A stretch of 64,000 nucleotides of DNA from Sipunculus nudus (GCA_026874595.1 CM049311.1:60640453-60704452), one strand, 5' to 3'; shown: positions 11,992 through 23,818, counted from the first letter of the stretch. The notes: generated from the sequence alone by a model not told the origin. Translations and numbers: made by a program.

Positions 11992-14140
11992 GATCGAGGG
12001 TTCGTTTTCAATATTTGTGATTTTAAATAAGGTAAGTGCAATCAACAAAAACATGGTATTTATATTATGCTCGTGACACAATAGTCACTTGATAATCCGA
12101 CACCAATGGTAAATGTGATATTTATGTCGGATTATAAGGTTGTCGTTTGTGAAATCACGAGATGGTATTGGAAGCGTATTTTCTCAGAAACTGATGTCAC
12201 TAGCGCTAGAATTTGCACCATATATTCATGCATAAGTTATAAGCAGCCAATAAATATATATATTCCTTACAGCATTTTATTTTTATATTCATCATGATAT
12301 TTATTTTTAAAACATGTTTTTGTTTGAGCACGAAACACCGAGTGAAAATAGTATATGCATAGTTCACATTTTCTGACACCCAGTTACTGGTTCCAAATGA
12401 TTACCGAGGTCGAATCAATTTACAGAAAATCCATATATACTGTAGGGGGGAATGTGTGTTTACGGTTATAGTAAATTAATTACGTCAGCTGGAAAATAAG
12501 GGAGGTCCACAATGTTTGTTTTCATCACAATATCATTTAGACATGCAGGGTGCCACCTTGCCGAACCATGCGCTCAGAAAAGGGATTAAACGTTTTTACC
12601 TATACCAAAAAAAATGATACAAACTTACCTTAATTATTAAGGTATTGACTGAAGAATCAGCAGCCTTCAACCAATCGTCACACGTCAAAGGTAAATGAAT
12701 AATAATGTGTGACAGCTGAGTCATATTCGTCTTAATCCTTATTTGTGTCATAAAATATCACGTCGGAGTGGGAACAAAAGGCTGTCGGATTGTCAAAAGC
12801 TTTTTTTGTGGGATCCTTTTGTTGTTTATTAGATACCATCGGTTCGCCTGTTTTTTTCGGAATGTCAAAGGTCTGAATGTCAAGACTCAGCTATATTTAA
12901 TTCTCTGACAGACGGGTAGCCAGTTAAAAAATAGTGTAACACAAGCATTATTTGAACTAGCGCTCAGGTTAGGCGGTACCATTATAGGCAAATTAAGCAG
13001 CCGCCTATAGGACACGGACTTCAGATTGGCGCAGTACTTTAAATATGGAACTTGGTGAAATATTCGACCCCATTTGTTGTTTGTTTTCATCATCCTTCCC
13101 ACCGTACTTATCATAGCGAAGGTATTGTGTTTGAAAATAGAGGAAATAGTTCTTGAGATATCAAAACAAGATGATTTAAACTTTTGGCCCAAATTTGGCG
13201 TCCGCCTGACCATTTGGGAATGAGAAAAGGGAAAAGGGAAAGACAATTATCCAGCTGTAAGGTTCCCGGTGAAAAAGGATAACTAAAGATTTTTATTATA
13301 TTTATTTTTGCATTTTACCAATTTTTTTACAAAATAAGTTTCAGTGCTCTTAGGGATAAATTAATTTATAATTTTTATTAAACCTAATTGGGCAATTAGG
13401 TGTACGTCGGTGGGAATGGGATGGGGGTTTAAAGTAAATACATGTTTAGCAAGTCGTCTGACTGTAGGTCGTGTTAATAAACATTTTCCATGTATCTTCC
13501 TAATGTAAGACTGAAATTCTCAGGTAGAATATACCGGTAGTTTCTTATATTCAAATACATAAATGAATCAATACTACAACATCTGTCCCCTTTCTTTCTG
13601 TATTACGTCATGCCCTTAAAAAAGAAAAAAAAACATAAGGAATTGTTATGTATTTTCTTATATAGGACATAAAAATCACGTCTATTGACAGATATATTTT
13701 CCCGTCCCTAAATAACAGAAAACATTGCTGTTGTTAGCTGCCCCACGTGTTCACTGACAGTATAGTAAAATTAATTGAATAATGACTCTTTTGGAATATG
13801 ATTAGTACTTTGAATGTTTTCATCGTCGTGAACAATGACCTGGTACTTTTTTGTAGGCTTACACAGTGTTTCTGTTCCTTTGACCGGTCTCGTTTCATTC
13901 TTCAGGCAGACATAACTCACGATCAATTCTCGTGTAATACAAACAAGATGACGTCATCAAAAAACTCTTATTCAATGAATGAGCGAAAAAAAAGATTTAA
14001 TAAGCCCAGACCAACATTCTTTGTTTGCAACTTTAATCATCTTTGTAGAATCAGGGCAAATTTGAAGTATATTACAAAAGTATTTTAGAGTTGTCTTTTA
14101 CACCTACGCAAACATGATGTGGTTATATTCGTGTTAGACT
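11118..14140. other. no recognisable gene; one (TA)n tract
   Basis: Possibly intronic if the 11117 donor is real. Apart from an (AC)n(TA)n microsatellite at 11919-11990 I see only AT-rich unique-looking DNA. Confidence 0.5.
11919..11990. repeat. (AC)n then (TA)n microsatellite
   Basis: About six AC units followed, after GTT, by roughly 28 uninterrupted TA units. Confidence 0.97.
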
Positions 14141-14643
14141 ATTAAGGGTTACATTCTGCTGAGAATATTAAAGTTCTGCTTAAATGCGTAAGATTATTAA
14201 AGGTCATATTCGGGTGAGATAATTAAGGGTTATATTTAGTTGAGCTTATTAAGGGTTACAGTCGGGTGAGATTAATAAGGGTTATATTCGGTTGAGACTT
14301 TAAGGGTTACATGTGGATGGGATTAATAAGTGTAACATACAGATTAGATTATTAATGGTTACATTCAGATGCATGAGACTTAAAGGATTACATTGGGGTG
14401 GGATTATTAAAGGTTATATTGGGGTGGGATCATTAAGGGTTACATTGGGGTGAGATAATTAAGGGTTACATTCGGGAAAGACTTTTACGGGTTTCATTCG
14501 GGTGAGACTTTAAGGGTTACAATTGGATGAGATGAATAAGGGTTACATACCAATGAGATTATTAAGGGTTACAATCGGGTAAGACTTTAAAAGTTACATT
14601 TGGGTTATCCTATTAAATGTTTCATTCTGGTGAGACTATTAAG
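14141..14643. repeat. 26-bp degenerate minisatellite, about 19 units
   Basis: Unit approximates ATTAAGGGTTACATTCGGGT plus GAGACT, repeated with many substitutions and occasional 1-3 bp indels. GGGTTA occurs in most units but is spaced about 26 bp apart, so this is not telomeric repeat. Some neighbouring units share variants (three in a row with TTGGGGTG, about 14391-14450), suggesting local duplication by unequal exchange. Confidence 0.9.
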
Positions 14644-14863
14644 AATAATTTTGTTTATAATTACAATGTCCGATTAAGAGGGTTTGCAGGGATAGGAGCC
14701 CCTCTTTTTTTTATTAAAATCAATTAAAATAGAATCAGAGTAGGTCCTTATTTTGAGTCTCGCATCGTTTTCCCAAATTTTCTTAATGCCGGCTAGAGAT
14801 GTATATACTAGCAATCGCGGCTTATATTTTATTTATATACTTATTTCATTGCGTAAATATGAG

Positions 14864-14889
14864 CCCCCCCCCCCCCCCCCCCCCCCCCC
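14864..14889. repeat. poly-C run, 26 bases
   Basis: Uninterrupted C tract followed by G. Its length is likely to be unstable and prone to assembly error. Confidence 0.97.
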
Positions 14890-15088
14890 GCCTTCATTGA
14901 TACTGTAAACGATGTAATACTTTTTTATTCTAACAGGATGTAACAATAACCAGAAAATGTTTGGTTTAGCCTTGGTGTGATATTCCGTTACCATGGCGTG
15001 CACGAGATGGCCCGGCTTGCTGACCTCGTATCCTGGCCACTAATATTGCTTCTATAGCGTTCTTTGTCGCTTACTTGATCCTGCATAG

Positions 15089-15298
15089 TCAGAGAGCGTA
15101 AAGCACAAGAGACCAGAGGAACGTGCTGCGAATAACGGCTCCGACGGAGGACTCCAACATTATCACATCACCAATGTAGGGACGGTATCAATATCCAATA
15201 TTGTGGATACAGGATTCGGAATGTCTCAGGATGGGGTACGGGACACGCAGGGGTTTTTGGGTGCTTTGGCCCCACTCAAGACCTTATTTATCAACTGA
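15089..15298 (+). other. 69-codon open segment without ATG start; possible exon
   Basis: After a TAG, the plus-strand frame stays open to a TGA at 15296-15298 in a patch richer in G+C than its surroundings. Just upstream is a pyrimidine-leaning stretch ending CCTGCATAG or CATAGTCAG that could be a splice acceptor. The translation is varied, with charged residues early and Gly/Asp in the middle, but I recognise no domain. A 70-codon gap between stops is not rare in a 64-kb window, so this is only a candidate terminal exon. Confidence 0.15.
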
Positions 15299-16241
15299 GA
15301 TTGGCCAATAGAACTTTTATTTATATATCTGGGACCGGTACCCTCGGCATTGGAGGAATAACTGTAACGGTCAATATACAGAGTATATCTTTAAATAAAA
15401 TATATCTAGATGAAAAGCATGTGGGTTCTTAAAAGAACAATCAAGAACCCTTTTTTTCTTAGAGTGTATAGATGACATAGAGTGAAGGGTCCCTATATCT
15501 TTACCTTAAATTATATGTTGCTCTCCTTCAAATTGCGATTATATGTAAAATCGATGGATATCAGTGTTAATGAAGTATAGGTCATAGATTAGAGAAAACT
15601 GAGCACACAGACAAAACAAATGAGGTAGTAAGGTGATTGAAACTCCCCCCATTTTACCTTTAACTTGTGTGCAGAACTATGTTTATTTCCTCAAAAAAAA
15701 TAACGTTAATAATAGCGTGGAAGTAAGTTGAGCTGGACTTAAGACGTTAGTACAGGAAATATAAATTATCGTGGTCACAAAGACCTTTTTATTTATACAG
15801 AGGTTACTTTATCTGTATATTAAAGTGAATTGTTTTTCATGTCACAATCACATATGAACCAGTATATTTCACAGGCCGTAAGTTTTATTTAGATAATTTG
15901 GCCGATGAAGATCGTGTTTGCTCGTTGAATTAACATGGATCAGATAATGCTGGATTTCTAACTGTATCGTAACTTCTACATGCGTTAGCTGTAAAACACC
16001 ACTGCTGTCTCTTCCAACGAGGTTTCGTCGTTGATTTGTTGATTTGACGAGATACGGACTAGAGAAGACCGCATTTATTATGAGCGGATCAGGATAGATA
16101 AGAGTGTAACACGGGCCGTGTTAGCTGAGAAACAGTGAGGGGATATTTAAAAAGTGTATCCGCCCTGAATTAGGACACCCCCTCAAAATCTCCTCTCAAC
16201 AACTCCTATGGCAAATAGATAGGGCGTCAATATAAGGGGAT
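15299..16241. other. no recognisable feature
   Basis: AT-rich unique-looking sequence without convincing frames or repeats. Confidence 0.5.
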
Positions 16242-16308
16242 GGGGGTATATACCCCCCCCCCCCACCCACACACATTTTGGCAAGGGAAGGGTTGGGGAG
16301 GGGGGGGG
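16242..16308 (+). other. G/C-tract palindrome and G-quadruplex motif
   Basis: GGGGGTATATACCCCC (16242-16257) is a perfect 16-base palindrome running into a C tract. At 16285-16308 four G runs (3, 3, 4 and 9 bases) are separated by AA, TT and A, which fits the standard intramolecular G-quadruplex pattern on the plus strand. The C tract and the G runs could also pair with each other as a hairpin. Confidence 0.75.
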
Positions 16309-17299
16309 TGATCTGTGTAATCATTCCCCTCCCCCGCTATACAGAAATAATATTTACACCAAAGTTACACCACAGGCCAGGCTTTTCCGCCAGAATACAG
16401 GAATCCGTATTATAAGTGACATTAATGCAGATTGCACACAGGGGATAACTTAACTCCGTTCGAAATTTACACTTTCTAATTTTCTCTTAATTAAATATAC
16501 ACCATTGAATTAAATAATAATTATATAATTAAGTGCCATTGAATGTTGATGGTCTCACCCTCTTCAAAGAAATAGTTTACTATGTAAAAAATCCTGGATC
16601 CGTATATGTTGATCGACATTACCTAAATAAAATTGACTTTAATGTATCAAATTTCATAAACATTGATATAGTTTATAATTAAAAATGTTATTGTTCATAT
16701 TTTTTATTTCTTAGTGTATGCTGGAAAAGTTTCCACTATTTTTTTCGGTAAATGAAAAATAAAAAATAAAAAATAAGCCTCCTCCGTATATTTGGGCCTG
16801 AGAGTCCACAGAGTAATCTACTCTTTTGTGTGGTATAATGGGATACGTATTAGTCTATGTTTCCAACCTCATTTTGTTTTATGTAACAGACACTCGCTTA
16901 TAATGCCAGTCGAACTGACGCCCGACGAAACCCAACGCACGCTGTCTCCAAAATTATAGTGATGTGAAAATTAGGAAGGATTAACGTATATAAATGTCTC
17001 AGAGTAAATCATCTCAGATAAGGCCAACCAGGGAGTTTATAAACCGCTTGGGCCCACGTATGTCATATGTATATTTTAATTACCTGTATTATTCATATAT
17101 TGTCTTAAGTATCACGTATACAGACCTGGCCAGTGATGTCTACAGCTTCACACCAAACTGATCTTCGGTTTCAGTTTACCATAATTAATATATAAAAGAC
17201 AAGAAATTTCTAAAACATTGTAAGTTTAAAATTCTTGTTATCTATATTAGCATCGATTGTAATCCCATTGCACAAATCCAATTCCATTTCTTTTATATG
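16309..17299. other. no recognisable feature
   Basis: AT-rich sequence up to the pogo-type element; nothing supported. Confidence 0.5.
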
Positions 17300-18429
17300 T
17301 ACAGTGGAACCTCTCCTAATGGGCACCTCTATAAAGTGGGCACCTCTATAAAGTGGGTACGCTCCTGAGGCAGCGGAAATCTTACGCTTCTAAAGAAGCA
17401 ACTGATTTTCACGCTGCCAGCTTTGACCGTTTATAAAATATTTAGACACCAGATGGCGGTTCGTTGTCCGCTGAACAAAACATGTGTATGATGTGACAAG
17501 CAGCCAACCAGATGCAAATAAACAAACACGCGCAAGACATCCTGGCTCCGCCCATAGCTGCGCTTCAAGCGCCGTTTGAAGACAAGTTTACATTCGAATT
17601 TTAATCGCTCCCTCTGCATTCTCGCATCATCGACCGATTCGATTCTGACAGTATGACTGTATTAGCGTAGCCATGTGTCTGGTGTCTGCAGAACTGAAAC
17701 TAGCCAGCGAGGTGTGCACGCAGCCTTTGTTGTTACGTTTCTTTTGAATTACAGCTCACCACCGGGCATCCTATGTGCCCTAGGCCCTAATAAACCACGT
17801 CTGCGGCAATTCTCTCTGAGCCTGAGGCCTGTTTATACGTTTACCGGGCCGATGACCTGTCACACACACAAAAAAATGAACATGATTGGCTCCGTGTATT
17901 CCTCGTTTGGCCGTGTCTTCCAGCACAAGGTCCCATCTGATTGGACAAATATACAGTGCTCCCTCTGGTGTAGCAATTCAGGATACGAGGTCATAACAAA
18001 CAGCGCTTACCATATAGGAAGTAGACCTAGGGTTAAAGCGCTGTGTAAAGAGCGTATAAAGTGGGCAATTTTGGGCAGTCCCCGTTTTTTCTTCTCTTTA
18101 TTATGTTTAGCTAATGTGGGCACCTCTATACTGTGTAAAGTGGGCAGTTTACCAGAGCTAATATGGGCACTTCACAGATTTCCTAACAGCAACTTTGTAA
18201 GCATTCTTTATAGTGCATTTAAAGTTATTAAGATAATTTTAATTCTTGATTATTTATTAATAATAATTAATAATCTGCATATTAATAATAAAAATCAAAA
18301 CATATGAACCAAATTTAGAGGTGTACAAGTTTACATTGCATAATACAGATTATAATCTACTTGACTCATGACTAAGCTTGGGATGCATGCATACTAATTA
18401 GATTAACATGCCTGCATCGGCTCAAGTCA

Positions 18430-18560
18430 GAGATCCCTCTGACAGGAAGCCCTGCTCATTCAACAAATTAATACTCAGTGATGAGGTGACACAGCTAAAT
18501 GCCCCACTGGTGGATCACAGGTAGTCAGGTACATGCCCACTAGACCAGGGTAGTGTTTAT
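18430..18560 (-). repeat. possible tRNA-derived SINE remnant
   Basis: On the minus strand TGGTCTAGTGG matches the pol III A box. No convincing B box follows at the usual distance. It may be a decayed SINE head carried inside the pogo-type element, or chance. Confidence 0.2.
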
Positions 18561-19067
18561 TTAATAGATGTTACATAACGATTCATACTGTTGAAATGGT
18601 GTTCAACCTGGACTTTCTAAAAGCAACTGCACAGCTACAACGTGCACTTTTATTGTCCAAACAATATACAGTCACAGACTTTTTCGCCAAGAAATGAGAA
18701 TTATGACAATTTAACACATTCAAAGTGTATCACACACTTCGAATGTTTTATGGACTTCCAGTGACTGGATTAATGTTTTTGTTTTACTTACTTGTCAACT
18801 TGATAAAGAATGAAAGATGACAGTATTTAGATTAGTGACGTACAGTTTTTACTGTTTTACTTGTGTATTTTTTATCAGAAAAGTAATAGATTTCAAAGAA
18901 TATATTAAGAGTTATTACTTGCCATGACAATGCTAAAAACCGTATGCTGCTTTGCCATTTCGTGCTTATAAAATATAAAAAAATAAATAAATACATATAT
19001 ATACACACACATATATAATATATATATAAATATATATGAGTTTAGCTATCTAATAGACCATCTGCAC

Positions 19068-19375
19068 ACAGCTTCCTTTTATTGTGCTAATTTTTTTCCA
19101 AACTTTTATGTAATAAAATACGTATTTTCTTACGTCTTAAAAATGTCTTAAAAATTAAAAACAATTGTAACTGAAAACTTATCATTAAATAAAGAGAGAT
19201 GATACATGAAAGAGTTAATTAACAGCTTCCTTTTATTGTGCTTATTTTTTTCCAAACTTTTATGTAATAAAATACGTATTTTCTGACGTCTTAAAATGTC
19301 TTAAAAATTAAAAACAATTGTAACTGAAAAACTTATCATTAAATAAAGAGAGATGATACATGAAAGAGTTAATTT
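19068..19375. repeat. 154-bp recent tandem duplication
   Basis: Two nearly identical copies, 19068-19221 and 19222-19375, starting ACAGCTTCCTTTTATTGTGC. They differ by a handful of single-base changes and 1-base length differences in A runs. The high identity contrasts with the decayed minisatellites elsewhere, so the duplication is recent. It lies inside the right half of the pogo-type element. Confidence 0.93.
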
Positions 19376-19526
19376 AGTAATCTCAAAACATGGGTAAATA
19401 TAGCAATATATCATACAAGGGGGCCGCACTCTACGTGCTGGCCATTACCTACATATAGTGGGCACCTCTATAAAGTGGGCACTTTGGTCCAGTCCCAAGG
19501 GTGCCCACATTATAGAGGTTCGACTG

Positions 19527-19556
19527 TATATATATATATATGAATCGTTATAGCTG

Positions 19557-19594
<38 letters not shown>

Positions 19595-19611
19595 CATATC
19601 AGCTATAACGA

Positions 19612-19663
<52 letters not shown>

Positions 19664-19670
19664 TATATAT
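19527..19670. repeat. (TA)n tract with embedded perfect 24-bp inverted repeat
   Basis: Arms at 19541-19564 and 19592-19615 are exact reverse complements of 24 bases (core CGTTATAGCTGATATG). A TA-rich loop separates them and (TA)n flanks both sides, which extends the pairing. The whole block can fold as one long hairpin or cruciform. It starts exactly at the TA duplication of the pogo-type element. Confidence 0.93.
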
Positions 19671-20091
19671 ATGAATATTTACTATAAGAGAAGAAAGGAA
19701 ATTAATCAATAGTTTGTAAATAAAATAAGAAAGAAAGGACTCTGTAGATAAGATATGCGGTTTCAAGATAAAGGACAGGCTCCTCCCCCGCAGCGCATAT
19801 GCCTGACTGGTAAAAATGTCATATAGTTAATCAACCCTGACATTTACAATCCGGCACGAGGCGACTGTTCTACTAAATATGTTCTATTGACGTAAATGGG
19901 AAGTTCCTGATATCTTTTTAACACGAGATTGTTCACTAAATGTTACTTTAAGGCCTCCTCTTTATTTACTTGTTGGCAGCGCTTTGTTCGTGTGATTATT
20001 CAATGATTTGAATATCAAGTCTATCCATAGAATTCCGCCAGTTACAATAAAACAGGTGCGTAAGATTTCAAGAGTTTTCTTATTAGGGCGC
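19671..20091. other. no recognisable feature
   Basis: Spacer between the palindrome and the next repeat element; nothing supported. Confidence 0.5.
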
Positions 20092-20700
20092 CGCTTGAAT
20101 ATGCAGTGCCCTATAGGAAACACCATGTCTGCCTATCCGTCAGTCCGTCCACACATTCGTTTCAGGATGACAACTCCAGTTTAGATCGACATATGGATTT
20201 TAAACTTGACTTATTTATTGCCCACCAAAAGAGTAAGAACCATATAGATTTAGGTGTCATGAGGTCAAAGGTCAAGGTCACAAGACCCTCAACTTGATAA
20301 GATTGTGGATGCATTTTTTGCCAAACTGTTTATCCCTAACCTATTAGTTACCTTGCACATATAGCTCCCTGCCTATAGGGGAAGATTCCTGTCATTTGCA
20401 CAATATGTCCACAAATTTGTTTTCGGATGATAACTCCAGTTTGAATTGACATGTGCCTTTCAAACTCGAATTATAGTTGGAAAACTACAAATGATAGAAC
20501 TCTTTCAAGTTCGGAGTCACGAGGTCACAGGTGAAGGTCACTGGACTCACATCTTTACACAGATCGTGGAGGCATTGCAAATGTTTCATTCAAATTTTTC
20601 ACTTTTGGGTTACCTAACAATAGAAGAACCATATTGATTTGACATCACAAGGTCAGAGGTCATGGTCACAGATCTATCCTACTGATTTATATATGCTGAC
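20092..20700 (+). mobile_element. hairpin/TCCGTC/tandem-unit element, family T1 (3' end unclear)
   Basis: Begins with a hairpin (TAGGGCGC near 20092, complement GTGCCCTA near 20113), then a short CCGTCAGTCCGTCC microsatellite. Degenerate tandem units of about 258 bp follow: GGATGACAACTCCAGTTT at about 20166 recurs as GGATGATAACTCCAGTTT at about 20426. GGTCAAAGGTCAAGGTCAC recurs three times (about 20265, 20522 and 20650) in variant form. Units of this sort with AAGGTCA blocks are common in mollusc genomes. No CTAG-type 3' end was placed, so the right boundary is approximate. Confidence 0.6.
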
Positions 20701-20920
20701 TAGGCTATACATCAGATGTTGCTTTGGATGGCCCACTTCTAGACCTTTATACGCAACTATAACTGATTCAAATCATGCCATTTTGTTTCAGATGATTAAA
20801 TATACATTTTTGGTCAGTTCTCTTTGTCTCTGCATGTGATTTTTTTCAAGCATCACTGAGCCCGCACTGGAAGTGTATGGGCCTTTGCGTTAATTGCACA
20901 ACCTCACATGTCAGTATTCT

Positions 20921-20921
20921 A

Positions 20922-20967
<46 letters not shown>
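20921..20967. repeat. (TA)n microsatellite
   Basis: About 23 uninterrupted AT/TA dinucleotides. Confidence 0.97.
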
Positions 20968-20970
<3 letters not shown>

Positions 20971-21346
20971 GATGGGACTTTTTTAAATCGGTAATGTCCT
21001 CCTCTATATATACAGTTGTACTTAGATATGATTCATATTTGCGAGGGTTTCAATTTATGAAAAACATTATGAATAAAAATATATCATGTATGTTCAAAGA
21101 TTAATTTTTTAATGGTATCACATATTTCCAATTGTCTGCCATTAACGAACTATGTGATTTGTCAATAAGATTTTGTGCACATATTATTTGATTATTTAAT
21201 GCACATATTAAAAAATTATTTCACTGTTTCTTTTTTGTCTATTGTATTGTGAGATCGCAAAAATGGATCCCTCACGAAACACTGAAATGGTGAAAATTTT
21301 AACCCCGCGTATATGAAGCCAACCACAGTATATGCACAGTATATAT

Positions 21347-21348
<2 letters not shown>

Positions 21349-21405
<57 letters not shown>
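21349..21405. repeat. (GA)n microsatellite
   Basis: About 28 uninterrupted GA units. Minus-strand frames reading Ser-Leu repeats across it are artefacts. Confidence 0.97.
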
Positions 21406-21409
<4 letters not shown>

Positions 21410-21660
21410 TCTCTGTTAGCAGGGCTTTGGTTATCATTATAAAACAGTATATTTATCGGGAAGAAAGGGTTATTAACAGTAAGGTATCCTAATTGAAAAG
21501 CCGTCAAGTCACATATTATCTGCCTTGTGCAGCACTGCCTGACATGCCGTGGATGGATGACTGAGGCCAACATGATTTACTGGAGAGGGGAGCAGAGCGC
21601 CGGAAGCTGCAGACTCTACCCATGAACGCCCTCCAAGCATGAAACGGAAGTGTGATACGG

Positions 21661-21868
21661 CATATAATATGTGAGCAAAACTCGTGTGGGAAAGATAGTC
21701 AGGTATGCCGGGTTGAATGAAGCTACTGATATAACATATTGCACAGGTTGTGCTTGTATACGTTATATAATATGCGAGCAAAACACATGTGGGAAAGATA
21801 TTCAGGTAAACTGGGTTGAATGAAGCTATTGATATAACATATTGTACAGGTTGTGCTTGTAAACGTTA
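21661..21868. repeat. 103-bp tandem duplication
   Basis: TATAATATGTGAGCAAAAC at 21663 recurs as TATAATATGCGAGCAAAAC at 21766. The copies run through TGGGAAAGATA, GGGTTGAATGAAGCTA and ACAGGTTGTGCTTGTA. Roughly one base in ten differs. Confidence 0.9.
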
Positions 21869-21938
21869 CATTGTCAGTGCTGAAGGATGTGTACAATAGT
21901 ATTCCTCCCAACGACCACTCAAGCAGCAGGTCCATCCC

Positions 21939-22112
21939 GTGATCACGACCAATCCAGTAACAGGACCACGAGCGATGACGACCGCTCCAGTAAAAGGGCC
22001 ACTCTTGATGACCATAACGCCGGTAACAGGACACTTACGCTATGATGACAACCCGGTAACGGGGCCACTCCGCTATGAAGACAAGCCCAGTAACAGATCA
22101 CCCCAGTACCTA
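21939..22112 (+). repeat. 33-37-bp minisatellite, 5 units, translatable
   Basis: Units start at 21941, 21974, 22007, 22044 and 22078 with GATGACGACC-like strings followed by CCGGTAACAGGACCACTC-like strings. The first three units are 33 bp, and the fourth gained 3 bp plus one, so a plus-strand frame of 63 codons reads through as a Thr/Pro/Gly repeat. No upstream or downstream coding support is visible. Confidence 0.8.
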
Positions 22113-22635
22113 TTTTATTTTGTCATGTGAGATTGTAGAAAACAGTTAAATTTTGTTGAACACCAAACAAGCAAACTATGCAATTTTGGTAGAATTTATT
22201 TTCAGTATATAAAAATATAAACATATCTTTACCTATGGCTTTTTTATACATTTACTAATATGCCAATATTACCACAAATTAAACATACATGCACACACAA
22301 ATTAGGCCAGGTCCCCGTTAAATTAATTGTTCTACATAGTCTGAGAACAAAAATGATCGGGCGAACTAGCCACTTTTTTAATTCATCGGTCAAGATACAT
22401 TAGCCTACATGGAATTTTACAAGCTCGTCAGGAAAAATACAAGAACTCGCTTCAGTTCTGGAAATGGTGAATAATGGAAAGGCAAGGTCTTGAAAATCGT
22501 GCCGATAAACACTAAGAATGTTGTTTGATATAAATAAAAAATAGTACTTCTGTCATTTTTTCGTGGAATTGAACCCAAACAAGAGTGTTTTATATCTTCA
22601 TACTCCTACAGGCCTTTTGAAAGGTATTTTCCTAA
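22113..22635. other. no recognisable feature
   Basis: AT-rich spacer; nothing supported. Confidence 0.5.
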
Positions 22636-22795
22636 GGTTTAATGCACGGTCTGTACACAGTTTTGGCCTTAGCAGCTCTAGAAAATATATGAAGCTCTTA
22701 GTGGAGTTTTTGGTTTAGTGTATGGTGTTGTATTCTACACGTTTTGAACATTAGCAGCTCTAGAAAAGATTAGGAGCTCGTACTGGAGTTTTTTT
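22636..22795. repeat. 82-bp tandem repeat, left part (interrupted by the element at 22796)
   Basis: About two units of AGCAGCTCTAGAAAAGATA, GAGCTC, GGAGTTTTTGGTTTAGTGTA, then GGTGTTGTATTCTACACG. AGCAGCTCTAGAAAA is at 22671 and 22753. The same units resume at 24876-25040, after a 2.08-kb element that split the array within a run of T. Confidence 0.85.
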
Positions 22796-22904
22796 ATGCC
22801 CCCGCCACAAAGTGGCCGGGGCATATAGTTTTACCCATGTCCGTCATTCCGTCATTCCGTCATTCTGTCATTCCGTCATTCCGTCATTCCGAAATCAAAC
22901 AGTT

Positions 22905-23804
22905 GTACGGACTTTTTTTCGCAATGCCTGCAGATATTGGCCTGATTTTTTGTGTGTGGGCAGATAATGACCAGTTACAGATCGAGTTCGTGTTTCGTCC
23001 CGGTTGACCTACTTTTGACCGTTTTACGGCTCCTAAACTTAGAAAATTTCATGAAAAATAGAAATTTTCATGACAAATACACATGTACGGACTTTTTTTC
23101 GCAATGCCTGGAGATATTGGCCTGATTTTTGGTGTGTGGGCAGATAATGACCAGTTAAGGATTTAGTTCGCGTTTCATCCTGGTTGACCTACTTTTGACC
23201 GTTTTACAGCTCCTAAACTTAGAAAATTTCATGAAAAATAGAAATTTTCATGACAAATACACATGTACGGACTTTTTTTCGCAATGCCTGGAGATATTGG
23301 CCTGATTTTTGGTGTGTGGGCAGATAATGACCAGTTACAGATCGAGTTCGCGTTTCGTCCTGGTTGACCTACTTTTGACCGTTTTACGGCTCCTAAACTT
23401 AGAAAATTTCATGAAAAATAGAAATTTTCATGACAAATACACATGTACGGACTTTTTTTCGCAATGCCTGGAGATATTGGCCTGATTTTTGGTGTGTGGG
23501 CAGATAATGACCAGTTACAGATCGAGTTCGCGTTTCGTCCTGGTTGACCTACTTTTGACCGTTTTACGGCTCCTAAACTTAGAAAATTTCATGAAAAATA
23601 GAAATTTTCATGACAAATACACATGTACAGACTTTATTTCGCAATGCCTGCAGATATTGGCCTGATTTTTGGTGTGTGGGCAGATAATGACCAGTTACAG
23701 ATCAAGTTCACGTTTCGTCCCGGTTGACCTACTTTTGACCGTTTTACGGCTCCTAAACTTAGAAATATTCATGAAAAATAGAAATTTTCATGACAAATAC
23801 ATAT
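22905..23804 (+). repeat. 180-bp satellite array, 5 units
   Basis: GTACGGACTTTTTTTCGCAA recurs at exactly 180-bp spacing (22905, 23085, 23265, 23445), and with small changes at 23625. The inner units are almost identical, while the outer ones are more diverged, as expected when arrays are homogenised by unequal exchange. Two decayed further units, about 24490-24840, lie beyond the nested insertion. Each unit contains ATGAAAAATAGAAATTTTCA, itself partly inverted. Confidence 0.97.
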
Positions 23805-23818
23805 GTACAGCCATTTTT

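Larger units (their letters stand above)
17302..19526. mobile_element. pogo/Tigger-type non-autonomous DNA transposon
   Basis: The left end begins CAGTGGAACCTCTCC and continues into tandem copies of GGGCACCTCTATAAAGTGGG. The right end, on the other strand, begins CAGTCGAACCTCTATAATGT, then GGGCACCC, with a further GTGGGCACCTCTATAAAGTG copy inside. TA lies on both sides (17300-17301 and 19527-19528). CAGTNGAACCTC ends with a TA duplication are typical of the pogo branch of Tc1/mariner. The interior has no DDE transposase frame. A 210-codon frame at 17675-18307 shows no transposase motif. GTGGGCACCTCTATA also recurs at about 18116, inside, hinting at a composite or rearranged copy. Confidence 0.8.

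Noticed and set aside
14141-14643. Interstitial telomere array
   Set aside because: GGGTTA recurs every 26 bp and not every 6 bp.
17675-18307. 210-codon frame inside the pogo-type element, considered as transposase
   Set aside because: No helix-turn-helix or DDE motif visible. It crosses copies of the terminal repeat and ends in AT-rich low complexity.
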